A program made the translations under genes and the position numbers. A stretch of 19,256 nt of DNA from JBICHM01 sp043101835 (lineage in GTDB: Bacteria; Planctomycetota; Phycisphaerae; Phycisphaerales; UBA1924): NCBI GenBank assembly GCA_043101835.1, contig JBICHM010000015.1:1-19256 (forward strand). The letters are read 5' to 3'. Positions 1 to 8,215 of this stretch are shown here, one piece after another. The notes under the pieces are model-generated. The model was not told the DNA's origin and did not search any database. It saw only the letters and a list, made by a program, of their open reading frames with translations. Position 1 is the stretch's first letter, and the number at the start of each line of letters is the position of its first letter.

Positions 1-106
1 CCGAGATGGCGAGCACCGCGAGCACCGCGACGGCGAGGATGATGACATTGCCTCGTCGCGAGCGCGCCGCGCGAGGAGTGTTCGGGATGTGGGTCCGTCC
101 GTGCAT
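1..106 (-). CDS. gspK: GspK-like minor pseudopilin, N-terminal fragment (partial at window edge)
   Basis: Only the first 35 codons are inside the window. They read a basic leader (MHGRTHIPNT, then Arg-rich), then RRGN at residues 17-20, followed by a purely hydrophobic helix (VIILAVAVLAVLAIS). A basic stretch, Gly and hydrophobic helix form a prepilin-peptidase site. The usual Glu at +5 is replaced by Leu24, which is typical of the GspK/PilX class of tip pseudopilin. The start is ATG at 106-104, preceded by a purine-rich GAAGGGAG ribosome site. It lies 55 bases after the gspJ-like stop and takes the K position in the G-H-I-J-K order. In T2SS, GspK caps the pseudopilus with I and J. The identity rests on the N-terminus and position only; another PilX-like protein is possible. 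Confidence 0.62.
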   Translation of the reverse strand, partial: MHGRTHIPNTPRAARSRRGNVIILAVAVLAVLAIS

Positions 107-161
107 GGCTGGCTCCCTTCGCGCGCGTGCGGGGCGCGCCGGAGGCCGATCCTCGACAGGA

Positions 162-2198
162 TCAGTCGAGGTTGATCGGGAAAATGAACTCGTACTGCTT
201 GCCGCCGTCGATTCGGTTCTGCGAATCGTGGAGCGTCAGGCGTACGCGGATAAATCGTGGTTTGGCCCAGGGCTCACTGAGACTGTCAACGAATCCGACG
301 CCGCCTCGGACGCTCGTGTCGCGCACCGAATCGCGGAACGGGAAGATGACCAGGTGCTCGAAGGTGTCGGGGGTGTTGATCCACGACGGGGCGCCGCCGG
401 TCATGTCGGCGTTGTAGACGACCTGCCCCGGAGCGCCGGCGTTCGTGCCGGCGACGTAGTTCATCGTCGCTGCGCTGCGGATGCGGTCCCAGTTGAGTTC
501 GGGGCCGGTCGGGCGACCGTCGAGCGCCAGCGCGATGGGCGCCGGGTTGGACGTCCACATGCCGAAGGGCCACTCGATCGAGGAGATGCGCGGCTGGCCG
601 CCGGAGCGGGCCTGGATCTGCTCGAGGGTGAACCGCTGGATGCTGTTGGCGTCCCAGGTGTTCTCATCGGTGTCGTCGACTCGCGTGATGTCGAACCAGA
701 TGAGGTCGCCGGTGAAGAACTCCGGCACGCCGTCGCCGTCCAGATCGATCTCGCGCTTCGCGCGGGAGCCATCGCTCCAGGCGATCTCAAAGGAACTGCA
801 GCGCGGGCCGACAACCGCGTGCGAATCCATCAGCGCGTTTTCGGCCGTCTCCTGATCGAACGCGCCGGCGTCGAAGACGTGGTCGAACTCCGGCGGCTCG
901 ACTTCGACGAGGGGCCGAATGAGCGTGCCGGCGATGCCGCTGCGCACGCCGCGGAGCGTCTCGCGGTACGCGAGTGTCGCCGCGCCGCTGTTGCCGGCGT
1001 GCTGGCGCGGCCAGCGCCAGAGGGGCGACTGAACCGTGTCGATGTTGAAGGTCTCCTGCGCACTGGCGGGGGCGCCGTCGCTGGCGCGCCGCCCGAGCCG
1101 GCCGCCGCCCTCGCCGACGCCGCGGAACGGGTTGCCGCTCAGGGCGGCTTCGCCGGGCCCGGCGCCGCCGTCGGCGTTGTCGGGCTCGCCTTCGAGGAAC
1201 CGCTGCACACCGGCGCGCGTCATGGCGCTGATGTCGACGCGCCCGTGCCGGACGAGTCGCGGGTCGGGGTACTCCTCGGTGTTGCCGGGGAGATTGAAGT
1301 CGTTGCTGAGGCCGAGGTCCGCCCACATGCGGTCGAACGTCTCGGTGTCTCGGATGAAGGGCGCGTACTCGCGGCGCGACCCGGTCGAACCCAGCGACGC
1401 GGTGTAGCCGGCCATCGCGGGCGTCGGGCGGCTGAGGTCGCTGATGTCGCCCGATACGGCCGGGCCGGCGAGCAGCAGCGGCTGGCGCGTGAGCGTCCAG
1501 TCGGAGGCGAACTGGTTGCGCCCGGTGATCGGCTCGTCGCTGGTCGTCAGCGGGTTGTTGTCGGGGCCGGGCGCATCGCCGAAGTAGCCGTCGGGCTCGA
1601 AGAGACGCGGGCGCGTGCGCGGCGCCATGTCGTCCTGCGGGAATCGATCCGCGGGGTCCGCCGCCGGGTAGTCGGGATCGAGCTTGGGTTTGAGTCCGTG
1701 GCCCCAGTAGAGGCGCGCAACACCGGCCTGCACCTGGCCGCCGGTGAAGAACCCGTCGGCCTGCGCGCTGGTGAACTGCCCGGGCGAGCCGTCGCCGGCG
1801 AGGAAGGCGATCTCGTCGAGGCGCCGGTAGACGGCGCGGCTGCCCTCGGCATAGGGCGAGATGCCGGCGCGGATATCGAACTCGCGGTCCTCGGCGCTCA
1901 GGTAGATCGGCCGGTCGGGGTGGCCAATCTCGCGCATGCGGATGACGAGGAACGTCTCGTCGATGTTCATCGCGCTGAGGGCCTCAAAGTCCTCGCGCAT
2001 GCGCTGCTCGATGGTGCGCGCGACCTGGTCGACCTCCGCGACGGCGATGCCGGTCGAGACGAGCCCGTTGATGCTCGCGAAGATGCGCCCCACGCCGACG
2101 GTGAGGATGGCCACAGCGCCGATCGCCACAAGCAGCTCGGTGAGCGTGAAGCCGGCGCGATGGCGCCGGGTCGGGTTGTGCGAAACGGCTCGGTGCAT
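162..2198 (-). CDS. gspJ: GspJ/PilW-like minor pseudopilin, oversized (678 aa)
   Basis: The N-terminus has a type IV prepilin leader: basic residues 11-14, Gly16 at -1, then FTLTELLVAIG with Glu21 at +5 and a hydrophobic helix to about residue 36. The C-terminal part (PRFIRVRLTLHDSQNR then KQYEFIFPINLD) has the beta-strand character of GspJ/PilW ends. The protein is about three times the usual GspJ length. The middle is long, Asp/Pro/Gly-rich and without clear homology to my eye. Around residues 480-492 there is an acidic DLDGDGVPEF loop resembling an EF-hand-type calcium site. ATG at 2198 is chosen over an in-frame upstream ATG (2255) because it puts the leader 16 residues before the cleavage site and starts 8 bases after the preceding stop. 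There is no clear Shine-Dalgarno, so translational coupling to the gspI-like gene is likely. The J assignment is from order and the N/C termini. Confidence 0.78.
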   Translation of the reverse strand: MHRAVSHNPTRRHRAGFTLTELLVAIGAVAILTVGVGRIFASINGLVSTGIAVAEVDQVARTIEQRMREDFEALSAMNIDETFLVIRMREIGHPDRPIYLSAEDREFDIRAGISPYAEGSRAVYRRLDEIAFLAGDGSPGQFTSAQADGFFTGGQVQAGVARLYWGHGLKPKLDPDYPAADPADRFPQDDMAPRTRPRLFEPDGYFGDAPGPDNNPLTTSDEPITGRNQFASDWTLTRQPLLLAGPAVSGDISDLSRPTPAMAGYTASLGSTGSRREYAPFIRDTETFDRMWADLGLSNDFNLPGNTEEYPDPRLVRHGRVDISAMTRAGVQRFLEGEPDNADGGAGPGEAALSGNPFRGVGEGGGRLGRRASDGAPASAQETFNIDTVQSPLWRWPRQHAGNSGAATLAYRETLRGVRSGIAGTLIRPLVEVEPPEFDHVFDAGAFDQETAENALMDSHAVVGPRCSSFEIAWSDGSRAKREIDLDGDGVPEFFTGDLIWFDITRVDDTDENTWDANSIQRFTLEQIQARSGGQPRISSIEWPFGMWTSNPAPIALALDGRPTGPELNWDRIRSAATMNYVAGTNAGAPGQVVYNADMTGGAPSWINTPDTFEHLVIFPFRDSVRDTSVRGGVGFVDSLSEPWAKPRFIRVRLTLHDSQNRIDGGKQYEFIFPINLD

Positions 2199-2206
2199 GG
2201 GAGTGC

Positions 2207-3592
2207 TCAAAGGATCAGCTTGAAGGTGCGCGCCTCGATGGGCGTCAGCTGCCACTCGGTGCTGTCGCTGCTGCGCGACTCGACGATCGGCGCGACCGCC
2301 CAGACGTGGATCTCCGTCGTCTGCGTGTCGCTGTTGACGCGATCGTGCACGCTGCGGCTGCCGATGCGGGGCGAGTCGTCGAGGATTGCGCGGCGCTCGC
2401 CGTCGACGGTGCGGACGGTGACGACGCGCACGGGCGTGTCGGCGCCGGGGTCGGTGGTGGTGACGTTCGCGACGCCGGTGATCGACGACATCAGCAGGAT
2501 CTGCCCGGGCTCGACGATCCAGTCATTGCGCGAGTCCACGGGTGTGATGTAGTACTGCCCGGTGGTCGGATCGCGCCCGAGATCGACGGCGACCTCGCGC
2601 AGGACGGCCTCGTCATTCTGGAAGTCGTTGCGCGTGTCGGGCGGGATGAACGGCAGTTCATCGAGCTGGTTGCGCGGCGCGCCGAGGGCGCGGAGGGCGT
2701 AGGTGAAGATGGTCGCCTCGACGCCGATCGCCAGCTCGCGGTAGAGCACGGCGTAGCCCATCGTCGGCAGGCGCCCGCCGGGCACGGTGTCGGACTCCAC
2801 GTACGACAGCCGGTCGTTGACCGACGCGACGACATTGTTGAGCCACTGGTAGGGCTCGACCGTTATGGTGACGAAGCCCCAGCGCGGCCCGGTGGGCGGA
2901 CTCGTCGGCGAGGTGATGCGCCCCTGGATCTCCGCGAGGTCGCCGGTGGCGCTGAAGATGTTGTGGCGGATGCGGAGCACATCGCTGGGGTTGCCGCCGG
3001 GCACGCCGCCGTTGTTGCCGTTGGGGTGCAGGAGGATGAGCGGCGGCGGGTCGGCATTGCCGGCGAGCCACTGCGCGAGCGCGGGGTCGCTTTCATCGAG
3101 GCGGTAGGTCTTCGAGATTGGGTTGAGCGAACGCGTGTCGCCCCAGATGACGCGGATCGCGACGGTGCGCGGATCGACGCGCGTGTGCTCGAACTCGGTG
3201 ACGGGCACGTTGGCGGTGATGTTGGCGTTCTGAAGCACGCGCAGCGTGCCCTTCGCCGCGTCCTGGCGGAAGAAGAAGCCCTGCGTGGTCGGCGTCAGCG
3301 CAAACTGGCTGCGGAGCACGCCGTCGGCGTCGTCGCTGGAGAGCGCATCCCAGGTCCCGTCGGGCAGCGGCGTGAGGCCGGCCTTGCCGACGAGTTCACC
3401 GATGCGCCGGCCGATGATCGCCAGCCCCCCCTGCCCGAAGGCGACGGAGCGCGAGACGGCGGCGGCGCTGGCCTGCTGCGTGGCGGCGCCGGCGAAGAGC
3501 GCCGAGAGCCCGAGCACGCCGAGACCGAGGATGATGGTCGCGACGAGCACCTCGATGAGCGTGAACGCGCGCTTTGTGCGTGCGTGCGTCAT
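2207..3592 (-). CDS. gspI: GspI/PilV-like minor pseudopilin, oversized (461 aa)
   Basis: The prepilin leader is MTHARTKRA, with Ala9 at -1, then FTLIEVLVATIILGLGVLGL with Glu14 at +5. The IEVLVA..ILG.GVLGL pattern is characteristic of GspI/PilV. A canonical GspI is about 125 aa, so this protein carries an extra 300 or more residues with no family I recognise, rich in Thr, Asp and Pro. The ATG at 3592-3590 overlaps the upstream stop as ATGA. It has a very good ribosome site (GGAGG, 8 bases before the ATG), which is why the in-frame start further upstream (3793) is rejected. It probably forms part of the pseudopilus tip with J and K, anchored in the inner membrane before assembly. Confidence 0.82.
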   Translation of the reverse strand: MTHARTKRAFTLIEVLVATIILGLGVLGLSALFAGAATQQASAAAVSRSVAFGQGGLAIIGRRIGELVGKAGLTPLPDGTWDALSSDDADGVLRSQFALTPTTQGFFFRQDAAKGTLRVLQNANITANVPVTEFEHTRVDPRTVAIRVIWGDTRSLNPISKTYRLDESDPALAQWLAGNADPPPLILLHPNGNNGGVPGGNPSDVLRIRHNIFSATGDLAEIQGRITSPTSPPTGPRWGFVTITVEPYQWLNNVVASVNDRLSYVESDTVPGGRLPTMGYAVLYRELAIGVEATIFTYALRALGAPRNQLDELPFIPPDTRNDFQNDEAVLREVAVDLGRDPTTGQYYITPVDSRNDWIVEPGQILLMSSITGVANVTTTDPGADTPVRVVTVRTVDGERRAILDDSPRIGSRSVHDRVNSDTQTTEIHVWAVAPIVESRSSDSTEWQLTPIEARTFKLIL

Positions 3593-4839
3593 TGCAACTG
3601 CCTCCTTCGCTGCGCGGCGCCGGAGTAACGGTCGAAGCCGATGATCTCGGCGTTCTGATCGATCCAGCGCGTCACGGAGCGGACGAGTTCGTCGAGTTCG
3701 TTGTTGGTGGGGCTGAGCGGGTTGGCCTGGTACTGCGCGGAGCCGCGGAAGTCGGGCCAGGGCGCGGCGGAGGTCGCCGGGTGCAGCTCCCACGGGCGGT
3801 CGATGCCGGTGCCCGCGACAAGGCGGTTGAGGGAGACGATGGCGAGCTGATCAACCGAGCGAAGAATGACCTCGGGGTTCGGCGTCGGCGTCTGCACGCC
3901 CTGCGCGATGAACTCCGGATCGAAGAGGAACGCGTTGTCGTAGGGCTCGGGGCGCGTGCCGGCCGAGAGGGTGTTGTCCACGGGGTCGTCGGGGAACTCG
4001 AGGTAAAAGTCGAAGTCCACGGTGCGCCCGTCGCCGTCGTGCATCGGCACGACGGTGCCGTCGGGGCTGAACATCACGAGAAAGCTGTTCGCGTGGCGGA
4101 CGGCGTTGATCGCGTCGTCGGTCGAAAAGTTGGCGCCGGGCACGGCGTCGCCGAAGATGATCTGCCACATCTCGTCGAGCGAGAGGCCTTCCGCGCGCTT
4201 CGCGGCGGTGAGGTCGTCGGTGTCGATGAACAGGCGCGGATCGTTGCGCGGGAAGATCCAGGGGTTCACCAGCCAGGCGCCGTTGTCGGGGTCGATGAAG
4301 ACCTCGCCGGCGTACCACTGCGCGGTGCGGTCGTCGAGCGTCTCGGGGAGTCGGCCGTTGAGGGCCCCCTGCTCCGGGCTCTGCTGCGCACGGGTCGGGC
4401 GCGGCGCGACATGATTGAAGGACATGCCGAAGACCGCCGTGCCCTCGGGCAGCGACACGGGCGTGGTGTTCTCCGCGGGGCGCAGGCCCCAGGCCTTGGT
4501 GTCGACGGCGCGACTGACGCCCGGCGTGAGATCGGCGCGCGTGCCGTCGCGCACGAGCTCCACCACCTGCAGCGTGTAGACGCGCTCCTGCGTGTCGAAG
4601 AGGAACGCCACGCCGACGGGCTTGCCGTTGCTGATCGCCAGCGCCCGCGCGTTGCCGAGCGTGCCGGTGACGGCGTTGACCGCGCTCGAGAAGCTCGCGG
4701 ACTCCAGCAGCGTCGCGAACGACGGCACCGTGACCGCGATGAGCGCGAGGATCACCACGATCACCACCAGCAGCTCAAAGAGCGTGAAGGCGGCGCGACG
4801 CGTCGCGCGAATCGGGATGGTCAGCAGGCTGCGGATCAT
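3589..4839 (-). CDS. gspH: GspH/FimT-like pseudopilin (416 aa)
   Basis: The leader is MIRSLLTIPIRATRRAA, with Ala17 at -1, then FTLFELLVVIVVILALIAV with Glu22 at +5. The next segment, with ARALAISNGKPVGVAFLFD at roughly residues 68-86, matches the GspH/FimT pattern in which residues after the helix read A-R-x-x-A-x-x-x-x-x-x-V-x-V. It is about 250 residues longer than a usual GspH. Asp/Gly-rich patches (MHDGDGRTVDFDFYLEF, FIDPDNGAW) may bind metal, but this is only a guess. The start ATG (4839) overlaps the stop of the preceding gene as ATGA and is preceded by a weak AAAGAG. It is co-directional with G and I, as expected for T2SS. Confidence 0.8.
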   Translation of the reverse strand: MIRSLLTIPIRATRRAAFTLFELLVVIVVILALIAVTVPSFATLLESASFSSAVNAVTGTLGNARALAISNGKPVGVAFLFDTQERVYTLQVVELVRDGTRADLTPGVSRAVDTKAWGLRPAENTTPVSLPEGTAVFGMSFNHVAPRPTRAQQSPEQGALNGRLPETLDDRTAQWYAGEVFIDPDNGAWLVNPWIFPRNDPRLFIDTDDLTAAKRAEGLSLDEMWQIIFGDAVPGANFSTDDAINAVRHANSFLVMFSPDGTVVPMHDGDGRTVDFDFYLEFPDDPVDNTLSAGTRPEPYDNAFLFDPEFIAQGVQTPTPNPEVILRSVDQLAIVSLNRLVAGTGIDRPWELHPATSAAPWPDFRGSAQYQANPLSPTNNELDELVRSVTRWIDQNAEIIGFDRYSGAAQRRRQLQ

Positions 4840-5750
4840 CGGTACTCTTTGCTGAACGACCCGCCGGAGGTCGGGTCCGTCGTGTTCGCCGGACCGACTT
4901 CGTACGAGTAGAGGTTGTCGTCGAGCGCAAGGATCGCGGCGTTGATCGCGCGATCGGAGTCGTCACGGTCGGCCGTGAGCACGCCGGTCTCGGGCGCGAT
5001 CTGGTTCGTCACGCCGTAGAGGCGATCGGCGCCGGCGGAGAAGAAGTACGGGCGCCGGTTGACGCAGCGGCCGTAGAGCTCCTGGGCGAGCACGTTCGAC
5101 GGGTGGACGTAGAAGATGAGCCCGGCGTCGTCGCCGAGCACGGGCCACGACGGGCCGTCGGTGCGCCCGCCGGTCCATCCGTCCCCGGCCCACGCGTCGC
5201 GCACCGAGGGCGTGACGTCGGTGCGCTGGCGCTGGTTCTGCCCGGGGTTGCCCGCCGGGCCAGAGCTCGCCTCGATGGGTGTGGGCGTGAGCCACTTGTC
5301 GCCGAGGCCTTCGAGGATGGCGTCGGCCTCGCCGTAGCCGCGCACCTGCGCGATGAAGACCGCGGCGTCGGGGTAGCGCGGGTAGATGCGCCCCTGGTAC
5401 TCGGAATAGGCGCGATCCTGTGACGCGGCGGAGGCGCTGAGTTCGGTGTCGCCGTCGGAGAGGCCGCCGTCGACCATCTCGCCGTCCTCGGCGAAGACAT
5501 CTCGCCCCGGCACGCTGGAATAGGCGGCGGGCGTGAAGGGCGGGATGGCGTTCTGATTCGCCGCCATGAACTCCTCGAGCGTGCGGTCGAGGCTCTGCAG
5601 GACGCTCTCGGTGACGGCTTCCTTGCGGTTGCCGACGAGCGCGGCGCCGCCGGCGATCACGAGGCCGATCAGGATGACGATGATCGAGATCACCACGAGC
5701 ATCTCGAGCAGCGTGAAGGCGCGCGGGTTGTGCCTGGCGTTGGTCGTCAC
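4836..5750 (-). CDS. Second GspG-like pseudopilin (304 aa)
   Basis: The prepilin leader is MTTNARHNPRA, with Ala11 at -1, then FTLLEMLVVISIIVILIGL with Glu16 at +5. After the helix comes NRKEAVTESVLQSLDRTLEE, the amphipathic stretch found in GspG-like subunits, then an NAIPPF motif. Near the C-terminus, RPYFFSAGADRLYG and a DDNLYSYE patch resemble the end of GspG-like proteins in planctomycetes. The start codon is GTG (5750-5748), overlapping the previous stop as GTGA with AGGGTG upstream, so translation is probably coupled. It could be a variant major or minor subunit. The family (N-methylation pseudopilin) is secure; the exact letter is not. Confidence 0.75.
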   Translation of the reverse strand: MTTNARHNPRAFTLLEMLVVISIIVILIGLVIAGGAALVGNRKEAVTESVLQSLDRTLEEFMAANQNAIPPFTPAAYSSVPGRDVFAEDGEMVDGGLSDGDTELSASAASQDRAYSEYQGRIYPRYPDAAVFIAQVRGYGEADAILEGLGDKWLTPTPIEASSGPAGNPGQNQRQRTDVTPSVRDAWAGDGWTGGRTDGPSWPVLGDDAGLIFYVHPSNVLAQELYGRCVNRRPYFFSAGADRLYGVTNQIAPETGVLTADRDDSDRAINAAILALDDNLYSYEVGPANTTDPTSGGSFSKEYR

Positions 5751-6841
5751 GGGAGCACCCTGATGTTGTCGCTGACGGACTGCACGAGGTTCTGGAACTG
5801 CTGCGGATTGCCGCCCTTCAGAGTCGAGACGAAATCGGCTGCGTCGTAGGACTCGTCGAGCGAGCCGGCGAGGATGCCCTCGTTGTCGGTGGGCGAGCCG
5901 GAGTCGGCGAAGGCGCCGTCGGGCCCGGCCGAGAGCAGCGCGTACTTGGCGTTGAGCAGGTCGAGCGCCTGCGCGACATCGAAGTCACCATCGCCGTCGA
6001 GGTTCCCCTGCACGGTCGAGGCGCTGAAGAGCTCGAGCGGGATGCGATCGATCGTGCGCTTCGAAGGGTTGTCGCGGTCGCGCGTCGGCCACGTGCGGTA
6101 GTAGCGGATCGGTGTGCCCCAGCGGTCTTCAAAAGTCCAGAACTCGCGGACCTGCGGATCGCCGAGTTCGGCCGTGGTCAGCAGCTCCTCGTTCTCGAGG
6201 CGCGCGTGGGCGCGGAAGTCGCCGTTGCGTCGCCAGTTCCGCCCGGCGCCGACATCCATATAGGGGCCGTAGCTGCGCCCGGTGAAGGCCGGGCGATGGG
6301 TGTCGAGGTCGCGCACACGCGCGCCGCCCCAGGCCTTGTCGGCGCCGGGGTTGCGGATGCCGGGGCCCGCGAAGCCGTCGTGGCGGTTGTCGTCGTCGTC
6401 GGGCTGGTAGTCGACGGGGGCGAGTTCGCCGACGCCGACGAGATACAGCGGCAGGCTGAGGGTGCTCATGTACCGCGCGTTGCGCAGCGCCGTGTTGGGG
6501 TCGGCCTGGGCGAGCGGATCGACGAACTCGAACTCGTCGAGTTCGGGCTGCGTGCTGGTCGACTCCCATCCCTGCTGGCTGGTGACCATCTCGTCGGGGG
6601 CGAGCAGCGGCGGGATGTAGCCGAAGTCGCTCTCGAACTGCTCGATGGCGACGGAGATGTTGCGCATGAACTGCTCGGTGGCGGCGCGCCGGCTGCCGGA
6701 GAGGGCGCCGGTGTAGACCGCCCCCGCGATGCCCACGAGCAGCGCGAGCACGACGATGACGACGAGCAGCTCGATGAGCGTGAACGCGCCCCGTCGGGCC
6801 GTCGCGCAGTGCGCGGCGATGTGTCGCGTGGTGTTCTGCAT
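5747..6841 (-). CDS. gspG: GspG-like major pseudopilin (364 aa)
   Basis: The leader is rich in basic and Ala/Thr residues and ends RRGA at 16-19. FTLIELLVVIVVLALLVGI follows, with Glu24 at +5 if cleavage is after Ala19, or +6 if after Gly18. GspG hallmarks follow: RRAATEQFMRNISVAIEQFE (51-70), DFGYIPP (72-78), DRWGTPIRYYRTWP (239-252) and SAGPDGAF (304-311). The last corresponds to the calcium-binding C-terminal loop region of GspG. LDGDGDFDVAQALDLLN at 281-297 looks like a dockerin or EF-hand type calcium loop. Usual GspG proteins are about 145 aa, so a large insertion lies between the helix and the C-terminal core. The ATG at 6841 has a GAGG ribosome site 6 bases upstream. The gene begins 38 bases after the platform gene. 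It should form the shaft of the pseudopilus. Confidence 0.85.
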   Translation of the reverse strand: MQNTTRHIAAHCATARRGAFTLIELLVVIVVLALLVGIAGAVYTGALSGSRRAATEQFMRNISVAIEQFESDFGYIPPLLAPDEMVTSQQGWESTSTQPELDEFEFVDPLAQADPNTALRNARYMSTLSLPLYLVGVGELAPVDYQPDDDDNRHDGFAGPGIRNPGADKAWGGARVRDLDTHRPAFTGRSYGPYMDVGAGRNWRRNGDFRAHARLENEELLTTAELGDPQVREFWTFEDRWGTPIRYYRTWPTRDRDNPSKRTIDRIPLELFSASTVQGNLDGDGDFDVAQALDLLNAKYALLSAGPDGAFADSGSPTDNEGILAGSLDESYDAADFVSTLKGGNPQQFQNLVQSVSDNIRVLP

Positions 6842-6879
6842 TCGAAACCTCGGTTCCTCGGGCGCGCCCGAACGGCGGG

Positions 6880-8175
6880 TCAGCCGGAGAGCGACTCGAT
6901 CATCTTGATCATGGGAAGGAACATCGCGACGACGATCGTGCCGACCATGCCGCCGAGGACGATGACCATCGCCGGCTCGATGAGCGACACGAGCGCGCTG
7001 ACCGCCACGTCGACCTCTTCGTCGTAGGTGTCGGCGATCTTCATGAGCATCGTGTCCATGTCGCCGGTCTCTTCGCCGACGTCGATCATGTTCACGACGA
7101 TGCCGTCGCAGACCTTCGTTTCGCGGAGCGGACCGGCGAAGGACTCACCCTCGCGGATGGAGTCGTGCACCTTGCCGAGCGCACGCTCGAAGACCCAGTT
7201 GCCGCTGGTCTCGCCGGTGATCTTGATGGCTTCCAGGATCGGCACGCCGGCGCTGATGAGCGTGCCGAGCGTTCGCGTGAAGCGGGCGGTCGTCGACTTC
7301 TTGATGAGGTCGCCGAAGACGGGCGTCTTGAGGAACGTCCAGTCAAGCACGGCGCGCCCGAAGGGCGTCTTGCGCACGAGCTTGAACAGGATGAACAGCA
7401 CGAAGGGCGCGATGATGATGTAGATCGCGCCGGGCATCGCCTGGTCGGCGCTCGCGTTGCCGGCCACCCAGCGGCTGGTGTCAATCAGCCAGAGCGTGAG
7501 GCCGGGGAGCTCGATCCCGAAGTCCGTGAAGATCTCCTCGAACTGCGGGATGATGAAGTACATGATGCCCGTCAGGATGATCAGCGCGATGCCGATGACC
7601 GCGATCGGGTAGATCAGGGCGCCCTTGATCTTGGACTTGAGGCGTTCGGCCTTCTCCATGAACTCGCTGAGTCGCTGGAGGATGACGTCGAGCACGCCGC
7701 CGATCTCGCCGGCGTTAACCATCTTGGTGTAGAGCCGGTTGAAGACCTTGGGGTGCTTCGACATCGACTCCGAGAGGCTCTGCCCGGCCTCGACATCGTC
7801 GGCGACGTGCTGGAGCACGTTCTTGAGCTTTGAAGGCTTCAACTGGCTCTCGAGGATCTGAATGGAGCGCAGCAGCGGGAGGCCGGCGTCCTGCAGCGTC
7901 GAGAGCTGACGCGTGAAGACGGTGAGCTGCTTGGCCTTCACGCCGCCGATGGCGAAGCCCCCGCCCTTCTTCTTCTTGGCGCCGCCACCACCGCCGCCGC
8001 CGGACGCGGCCTTCGGGGCGCCGCCCTTCTTCTTGCCCTTCTGCTCCTTGACGGAGGTCGGGTAGAGGTTCTTCAGCTTGATCTGCTGGATCGCCTCGTC
8101 GCTGCTGGAGGCCTCGATCGTGCCCTTCTGGGGCTTGCCCGATCGGTCGAGCGCTTCGAACTGGAACGTCGGCAT
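6880..8175 (-). CDS. gspF: PilC/GspF inner-membrane platform protein
   Basis: At 431 aa it is of usual family length plus an insertion. The N-terminus (FQFEALDRSGKPQKGTIEA) is the standard PilC/GspF opening. Two T2SSF repeats follow: residues about 83-205 (FTRQLSTLQDAGLPLLRSI, then MVNAGEIGGVLDVIL at 152-166) and about 298-415 (FTRTLGTLISAGVPILEAI, then MIDVGEETGDMDTML at 363-377). Membrane segments lie near 187-210, 249-267 and 396-420. The protein couples the cytoplasmic ATPases to pilin insertion and extraction. Residues 45-78 form an unusual low-complexity Lys/Gly linker (Gly7, Lys4 runs). ATG at 8175 is preceded by GGGGAGCGAG. It sits 40 bases after the second ATPase and 38 before gspG. 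It is the only platform gene in the window for three ATPases. Confidence 0.93.
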   Translation of the reverse strand: MPTFQFEALDRSGKPQKGTIEASSSDEAIQQIKLKNLYPTSVKEQKGKKKGGAPKAASGGGGGGGAKKKKGGGFAIGGVKAKQLTVFTRQLSTLQDAGLPLLRSIQILESQLKPSKLKNVLQHVADDVEAGQSLSESMSKHPKVFNRLYTKMVNAGEIGGVLDVILQRLSEFMEKAERLKSKIKGALIYPIAVIGIALIILTGIMYFIIPQFEEIFTDFGIELPGLTLWLIDTSRWVAGNASADQAMPGAIYIIIAPFVLFILFKLVRKTPFGRAVLDWTFLKTPVFGDLIKKSTTARFTRTLGTLISAGVPILEAIKITGETSGNWVFERALGKVHDSIREGESFAGPLRETKVCDGIVVNMIDVGEETGDMDTMLMKIADTYDEEVDVAVSALVSLIEPAMVIVLGGMVGTIVVAMFLPMIKMIESLSG

Positions 8176-8215
8176 CGTCTCGCTCCCCGCGGCGCATTCC
8201 CGCGGCGGCTGGGGT

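Noticed and set aside
6..2552. An open frame of more than 800 codons on the plus strand opposite the gspJ- and gspI-like genes
   Set aside because: The protein is Arg/Ala/Val/Gly-rich with no domain pattern, while the minus strand carries clear prepilin signals and the expected gene order. High GC makes stop codons rare in the shadow frame.
2207..3793. Longer gspI-like protein starting at 3793
   Set aside because: The extra 67 residues are the shadow of the gspH-like gene, put the prepilin leader deep inside, and ignore a strong GGAGG before the ATG at 3592.
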